Origin: Cryptomeria japonica
Taxonomy: Eukaryota; Streptophyta; Pinopsida; Cupressales; Cupressaceae
Direction of reading: 5' to 3'
Length of the DNA stretch: 64,000 bases
NCBI RefSeq assembly: GCF_030272615.1
Contig: NC_081408.1
Coordinates: forward strand, 405,485,389-405,549,388
This document shows positions 58,718 through 64,000 of the stretch, piece by piece. The position numbers and the translations under genes were made by a program. The notes beneath the pieces were generated by a model. The model searched no databases. It saw nothing but the letters and a program-made list of their open reading frames with translations, and had not been told where the DNA came from. How positions within the stretch are numbered: position 1 is the first letter of the stretch; every line of letters begins with the position of its first letter.

Positions 58718-60002
58718 CTTATCTTAATGCTTCTCATTAGAATTTCAACTTAATTCTCTAAATTTTTTAGCTTAAGGAGTAATGGAGTACTTACTTATAA
58801 GTTGTTGTAAGTGATTTTGTCTTTTTCTTCCTCGTTTTGGGCTCACTTTGTATAATTCTTTAGCTTGGAGTGAAAAATTGAGGCAAAAATTGACTATTAA
58901 TGGTGACTCTTGAGGGTGTTTTCTTTATTTAATTCATGTGTGTCAGTAAAAGCTCTATTACCCTTTCAAAATTTTGATTTATGACATGTTGATATCATTC
59001 TCAACTTGCCTTGGCTCACTGTCTTCATAGTATCACAAACCCTTCTTATTAGTTTAGCTTCATTGTTGTGAAATAGCGACAATAATTGTCATTGTGTTGC
59101 AACGCTTGTTTCCTCTTTATTTTATCTCCCTACGATATGACGACATGTAATCTAACTGTTACTACTATATCACAACTTTATCTTTCATTAATTATGTCCA
59201 CCTTGCAATTCGGCGATATTTTATTGGATCATTTCTATATCTCATTCTTATGATCTCTTTACTAGTTCCCTTTGGCGATACTGCGATAATACTTTAAGTT
59301 ATTTTATTATCGCTATATCGTTGTGCCCTCTTCTAAACATTAATCATCCCTTGAAATATAACGATATCCTAGAAATTAGCTCATTTTGTCATTGTTTTGG
59401 AAATCACTCTATATTGTAGGATATGGGTCTTGCGAAACAACAATCTCATTGAAACTTCATTTTGTTTTGTCACCATTTTTCAAGCCACTTTATATAGTAG
59501 AATATAAGCACTGTGAAATGGTGATACTTTATGGCCTTTGTTTTTCTTGTCATCATTTCCTGGGAAACTTAATATAGTGAGATATGTATTTTGTGAAAGA
59601 ACGATACCTTTATGATTTTCATTTTCTTTGTCAGTGTTTCGCAAGCTACTTGATACAATAGGATAATGACCCTGTAAAATAGCGATACTTCATGATATTT
59701 CCATATGATGGTGCAATTGAGATGATAAGTGGGGTATACTAATATTTTTTAGGGAAATGGTGAAAGATATGAAATTATTGATTAACAAGTAAGGTTTTTT
59801 ACAAGGGTATGACTCTTTCAGGCTGAAACATTTGATTTTAAGGTTTTGGTGTTGAGTTTTGAGACTTTATTAGCTAGAAAACACAATGAATTATGACAGA
59901 CAAGAGACTCCACTTATGTATACATATAATTTTGGTTTAGCTATTTATATGGATAGTAGTGGGAAAATAATTTAGGAATACAAATTTTAGGGGTCCCAAC
60001 AG
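58718..60002. other. Non-coding region with GCGATA-type words
   Basis: It holds many variants of GCGATA and TATCGC (for example near 59073, 59215, 59276, 59286 and 59319) and an 80-bp tandem repeat. On the minus strand it follows the G3 integrase and could be its 3' untranslated region, like 4256-5331 of G1. On the plus strand its right end looks like an LTR end followed by a PBS-like word (see finding). I cannot choose between the two readings. Confidence 0.4.
59388..59710 (+). repeat. Four diverged tandem copies of an 80-81-bp unit
   Basis: Units start with GTCATTGTTTTGG (59388), GTCACCATTTTTC (59469), GTCATCATTTCC (59549) and GTCAGTGTTTCG (59630), and each contains a GATAC or GATATG word near its end. 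A more diverged copy may precede them. Confidence 0.75.
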
Positions 60003-60119
60003 TGGCTCTAGTTGGGGATGAATAACTGTCAGTTTTTTCAAGAATCCAAAAAATCTCTGGGGCATAGATCAAAACTAAAAGGGAAAGAAAAGGAAAGGAA
60101 AACATAAAATATTGTGCAT

Positions 60120-61340
60120 GGAACAAATCTTCTTTTTAGTAAAGAAGTGTTTCAAGAACTGCCCATGCACTAACAATTCTTGATTTTCTCCAGTCATATT
60201 TTTCAGGCAATAAGAGTCTTCTCCACATTTGTATATGATGATGCAATAAGAGTCTTCTCCACATTTGTATATGATGACAAATGGTCCTAACCTTAAAGCT
60301 TCAAATTTTCCATGCTTCCCTTTATACTAACTCCTAGCATTCCACATGAGAACCATGTCATTAATTTCAAAGTTTCTCTCCTTAGCCCTCTTATCATGCA
60401 AATATTTATCATGTTGTTGCATCTTGGTATTTTTTTTTTGAGCCTCTGTTCTGATTTCATCCAGTTCTGCTAGTTGCTCCATCCTTTCCTCCATGGGATT
60501 AGGTATATCTATATCTTCCTGCAAAATAAATTTGTAAATTGGCAATATGTTATGTACAGGCATTCTTGCCTATGCCCGACACACTAATTCAAAAGGAGAC
60601 TTGCCAATTGATTTCTTCACTATTATTCTATCAACCCAAACGAATAGTCTTAATTTAGAATCTTATGCCTTTTTATTATTTTCCAGCATTTTCCTGATTA
60701 TCTTTAATATACTTTTATTGCTTGATTCCGCCTTTCCATTGCCTTGAGTGTGTTAAGATGAAGAGTATGAAAGTGCTATGCCATATGATTCACAAAACTC
60801 TTTGAATTCTTCAGATCTAAAACACATTCCATTGTCCATGACAAGCTTGACAGGTACCTAAAACGTGTAATGATATTGTCCATCAAGAAGTTTATGACCA
60901 CCTTACTAGTATCCTATTTTGTGGGGATAGCTTCCACCCACTTAGTGAAGTAATTAGTAGCCACTAGAATCTATTTGTGTCCTCCGCTAGATTTATCAGA
61001 TATTTCTCCTATGAAATCAATCCCCATTGATGAAATGGTGCTTCTACTTGCATAAGTCTAAAAGGAAATGCTCCTTGATATTTTAGTTTTCTAGAAAACT
61101 TTAGGCAAGACTCACATTATCTCACATATTGGTAGGAATATCTGAACACAGATGGCCAATAATATCCAACCCTTAGTATTTTGTGGGTTGTAGTTTTGGC
61201 TAAGAAATATCCTCTGCAAACTCTCTCATGTGTTTCCCTTAAAATCAAACCAGCATGTCCCTCATCCAAGCACAACAACAAGACACCATCTTTATTTTTC
61301 TAGAATAAGTCACCTTTGACAAGAACATATTTAGACACTT
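60120..61340 (-). pseudogene. G3 integrase (broken)
   Basis: The zinc region is seen in KTTTHKILRVGYYWPSVF and CESCLKFS. In the core MDNGMCFRSEEFKEF (about 60840) keeps the second catalytic Asp and TQGNGKAESSNKSILKII the Glu; the first Asp lies in a frame-shifted, altered WGL segment near 61040. The C-terminus has INDMVLMWNARS, KHGKFEALRLGPFVI and LLVHGQFLKHFF (to about 60120), the GPY/F region. An in-frame 36-bp tandem duplication lies inside it. Several stops and frameshifts. Confidence 0.82.
60207..60278 (-). repeat. 36-bp in-frame tandem duplication in G3 integrase
   Basis: Units start at 60207 and 60243 (GCAATAAGAGTCTTCTCCAC...). On the coding strand each encodes IIYKCGEDSYC plus one residue, so the duplication keeps the frame. 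Confidence 0.9.
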
Positions 61341-61499
61341 GAAGCTTTAAAGTTCTTTTCTAATTATCATTCATATTATCTAGGAATTTTTGTTTTCTAA
61401 AGATATACACTATATTAGTGTACCATGGGGTGCGGTCAATAATACAAACAACACCATCTCCATCTTCCACATTATTGACTTGGACTGCTTCAAGGTTTG

Positions 61500-61960
61500 A
61501 ATCTACCATAAATTTTTCTAGACCTCGACCCCTTACTAATTTGGTGATTTAGATATCAATGTTAAACTCCTAGATTCTATTTATCCATCTACATCTCCTG
61601 CCTGTGACTTCTGTTTGAGAAAATACATCCTTGATTGCTTCATTTAATATATAGGTAATCACTTGTTCTCCTACCAAATATGATCTAAATTTTTTTATTG
61701 CCTTCACCATAGAATATGCTTGTTTCTCAGTGATATCATACTTAAGCTCAGCGGCTCGCAATAACTTGCTAAAGAATGAGATTGGTTGTTCATGCCCTTC
61801 ATCATTTTTTTGTAACATGATAGTAGCAATAGTATGGAAAGATGCAAATAAAAAAAGTAGAAAAAATTTGCTAAAATCTGGTGATTTAAACATGGGAGTT
61901 TCTTTAAAAGCCCTTTTTATGGATGCAAATGCCTCTATTGCCTCAGATGTCTAATCAAGC
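61500..61960 (-). pseudogene. G3 RNase H domain (broken)
   Basis: KSPDFSKFFLLFLFASFHTI, QKNDEGHEQPISFFSKLLR and AELKYDITEKQAYSMVKAIK form a standard gypsy RNase H, with Phe where the first catalytic Asp is usual. GRRCRWINRIQEFNIDI and ITKLVRGRGL connect to integrase, with a stop between them. The central part is open for 107 codons. Confidence 0.85.
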
Positions 61961-62040
61961 TTTTCTCCTTTCTTCAACATTTTTTGATATTGGCTTGACA
62001 ATTTCTACAAAGTTAGAAATGAATTTTTAAGAAAATTTAT

Positions 62041-62640
62041 CTAACCAAAGAAAGATTGGATAACCTTAACTATTTTAGGGACAATAATTTTATCTATAGC
62101 CTCAACCCTTTCAAGATCAATCTTGACTCCTTCTTTAGACACTATGTACCCCAACAATTTTCCTTCAGTTACTGCAAAGTGGCTTTTCTTTGGGTTTAAT
62201 GAAATGCCATATTCCAATGCCTTGATAAATATTTTCTCCAAATGCATACACTGATCTTCAACTTTCTTTGAATATGTGGTCAAGTCATCCTGATACACCA
62301 CCATGATGATATTTATCAAGTCAGCAAAAGCCACGTCCATCACCATTTGAAATGTTGCACCAACATTAGTTAAACCAAAAGGCATTCTCACATACACATA
62401 GGTCCCTCAGGGAGTAGTGAATGTTGTTTTGTACTGCTCAGAATCTTTGACTTTAACTTGATTGTACCCCAAAAATCCATCCATCATAGATAACAACTCA
62501 CACCCACTCACCTTTTGTAATAAGGCCTCCATGTTTGGCAAAGGATAATTGTCCTTCAAAGATGATACATTCAAATTTCTAAAATATACGCATAACCTTA
62601 TGTCTCTATTCTTCTTCCTTATAGGAATCATATTCGATAC
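62041..62640 (-). pseudogene. G3 reverse transcriptase (broken)
   Basis: RDIRLCVYFRNLNVSSLKDN, LSMMDGFLGYNQVKV, RMPFGLTNVGATFQMVMD and the catalytic YQDD (VVYQDDLTTYSK, about 62293) are in order, then LNPKKSHFAVTEGKLLGYI. A TGA near 62407 replaces the Trp of TPWGTY, the same codon that is lost in G1. Another stop lies at 62041 after QSFFG. The catalytic Asp pair is intact. Confidence 0.88.
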
Positions 62641-63451
62641 CCATGATGAATGTCTAATTGGTTTGACTATACCACCCTCTTTGAGCTTCTGAAGTTCTTC
62701 CTACATTTTTGGGGCCAACATAGTTGATGGGTCTTTGCTTTTGTTTGAACGACTTGGCATCAGGCTTCAGTGGGATTTCATGGTGGAATAAATCCTCTAT
62801 ATGCCTTAAGATCATCATATGACCAAGAAAATACATTCTTATATTTCCTGAATAGATCTATAATCATTTGCCTTAGCTTTGGGCTGATTTTTCTACCAAT
62901 GTACACCTTTTTTGGAGCATTGTGTGTTCCCAAGTTTACCTCTTCCAAGTCCTCATTGTTAGCACGAGTAACTTTAGTATTTAACTTATCATTCCCATCA
63001 AATATCCTTTCTAGAGCCACCAGTCCTTTGAGTATTTTATTAATCTTTAATTGCACAACTTCATTTCCAAAAATTGTTTCCTTGCCATCCACTACTTGAA
63101 CTAGGGCACTACAATCTATTTCTTGGGATTCATATTGGTCCATTCAATGTAGTAACTTCAACCAGTCATCATCATCATTAAAAACCTACCAATGATAAAT
63201 ATTATCTGGTACTGAGGGCCTTGCTTTAATTTCTACCTCAGTTATGCTAGCAAGAGTTAAATCATTCTGTCTTAGAGAAATGTTCACTAGGAAGTTTGTC
63301 ATAATATTTTTTGATCTATCAACCCAATCAATTGAGAAAGCATCAAAAATTTGTATCAAATCCCATATTGCATGTTTATATTGCTTCAACCTCTTATTTT
63401 TGGAGGAATATTTAGATTTGACTGTTGGCATTATAACAGACAATGGGAGAT
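62641..63451 (-). pseudogene. G3 pre-RT region with RNase H-like segment (broken)
   Basis: From 63441 the frame reads SVIMPTVKSKYSSKNKRLKQ, YKHAIWDLIQIFDAFSIDWV and RPSVPDN, which resembles the C-terminal half of an RNase H fold seen upstream of RT in some plant gypsy polyproteins. It continues into LKINKILKGLVALERIFDGN, NLGTHNAPKKVYIGRKISP and FSWSYDDLKAYRGF, the linker shared with G1, and joins the RT after a frameshift near 62780. The N-terminal half of the RNase H fold is missing at the 63452 junction. Confidence 0.65.
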
Positions 63452-64000
63452 TGTTGGCATTTCAATAAGGATATTGAGAAGGTTGTTGATGATTATGGAT
63501 ATAACTGATTAAGGATGATTTACTGTCTTAATATTATTATTTTGTCATTGATGTCAAGAAATTAATTTTCTAAATTAGTATGATGTTGCCATATCTTGAG
63601 AAGTATGATTTGATGAGTATAAAGGTGTCGGTAAAAGACACAGAAAGAATATGATGAATAAGGGGATGAATAAGTTATTCAATGGGCAACTATTACTGAG
63701 TTAGACAATGATGAGATCATGATGTTTAGATTGTTTTGATATCATACATATGTTATTTATTGTAAGGTTAATACTATACTATGTTACCGAGCAAAGAACC
63801 TAGTCGGTAAACCCTAAGGTTATCGCTATCGGTTAATGAAGATAGATTGTCTATCGAGTAAAGTTTAGTATTTATCGAGTTGTAACCGAGCTGTAACAGA
63901 ATGCATCAAATAGTTACATGTGTTATTTAATGAAGGGAGCTGATGAGCTGGAACTGATTAAATGATTGGTATGTTGTGCATAAAGTTTGTTAAAGAATCT
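63452..64000 (+). repeat. Probable start of a copia-type LTR, cut by the window end
   Basis: TGTTGGCATTTC at 63452 follows ATGGGAGAT and begins a non-coding stretch with TTTGTCATTGATGTCAAG at 63541, a word found near the start of the N1-N3 and C1 LTRs. ACCGAG and TCGGTAAACC words follow. It interrupts the G3 reading frame. The other LTR and the rest of the element would lie beyond the window, so it may also be a solo LTR. Confidence 0.5.

Larger units (their letters stand above)
60120..63451 (-). mobile_element. Ty3/gypsy element G3 (pol only)
   Basis: On the minus strand the order is an RNase H-like segment, linker, RT, RNase H, integrase, so it is gypsy-type, and it is related to G1 by its linker (KGLVALERIFDGNDK against KGLITLDGIFNLDDQ). 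No gag, protease or LTR is identified with confidence. The 5' end is cut at about 63451 by the LTR-like sequence that starts at 63452. Confidence 0.85.

Overview
The window looks like intergenic, retrotransposon-packed nuclear DNA of a seed plant. The evidence is plant Ty1/copia and Ty3/gypsy lineages, a primer-binding site matching the 3' end of plant initiator tRNA-Met (TGGTATCAGAGC), nested insertions with 5-bp target duplications, low GC, and no intact host gene. A conifer or other gymnosperm is my best guess from the style of decay and element types, but nothing in the sequence proves it. Almost every open frame is a fragment of a decayed element. Many breaks are stop codons one C-to-T or G-to-A change away from Gln, Trp or Arg, with the frame otherwise kept. 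|| Layout: 1-1369 has no recognisable gene. 1370-5811 is the pol and 3' end of a gypsy element (G1, +). 5812-12517 is N1 (+), an LTR element without pol. 12518-13323 is remnant LTR-like DNA. 13324-21512 is N2 (-), a relative of N1 with a perfect GTGAG target duplication and an internal 445-bp direct repeat around a 1.2-kb insert. 21513-22288 is a copia-type LTR remnant. 22289-29243 is N3 (-), a third relative. 29299-29435 is a SINE-like unit. 29498-40667 is G2 (+), an Athila-like gypsy element with gag, pol and an extra downstream ORF. 42391-49160 is C1 (-), a nearly complete Ty1/copia element with an AGACA target duplication, inserted into an older broken coding sequence. 49511-51101 is a tandem and foldback repeat array. 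51314-54360 is a decayed transposase-like gene (+). 55170-58717 is another extra ORF (-). 58718-60002 holds tandem repeats. 60120-63451 is gypsy pol (G3, -). 63452 to the end looks like the start of another copia-type LTR (+). || How it fits together: N1, N2 and N3 carry no protease, reverse transcriptase or integrase. They share with copia element C1 the tRNA-Met PBS, an identical stretch at the PPT, G-rich tracts upstream of it, the LTR ends and several LTR motifs. They therefore look like non-autonomous partners moved by C1-type machinery. Instead of pol they carry two conserved ORFs: a coiled-coil/zinc-knuckle gag-like protein and a protein of about 1000 residues that I do not recognise. 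Extra ORFs with a similar overall plan (globular N-terminal part, Lys-rich linker, C-terminal coiled coil) also occur in or beside the gypsy elements G2 and G3. This recurring payload ORF is the most interesting feature of the window.
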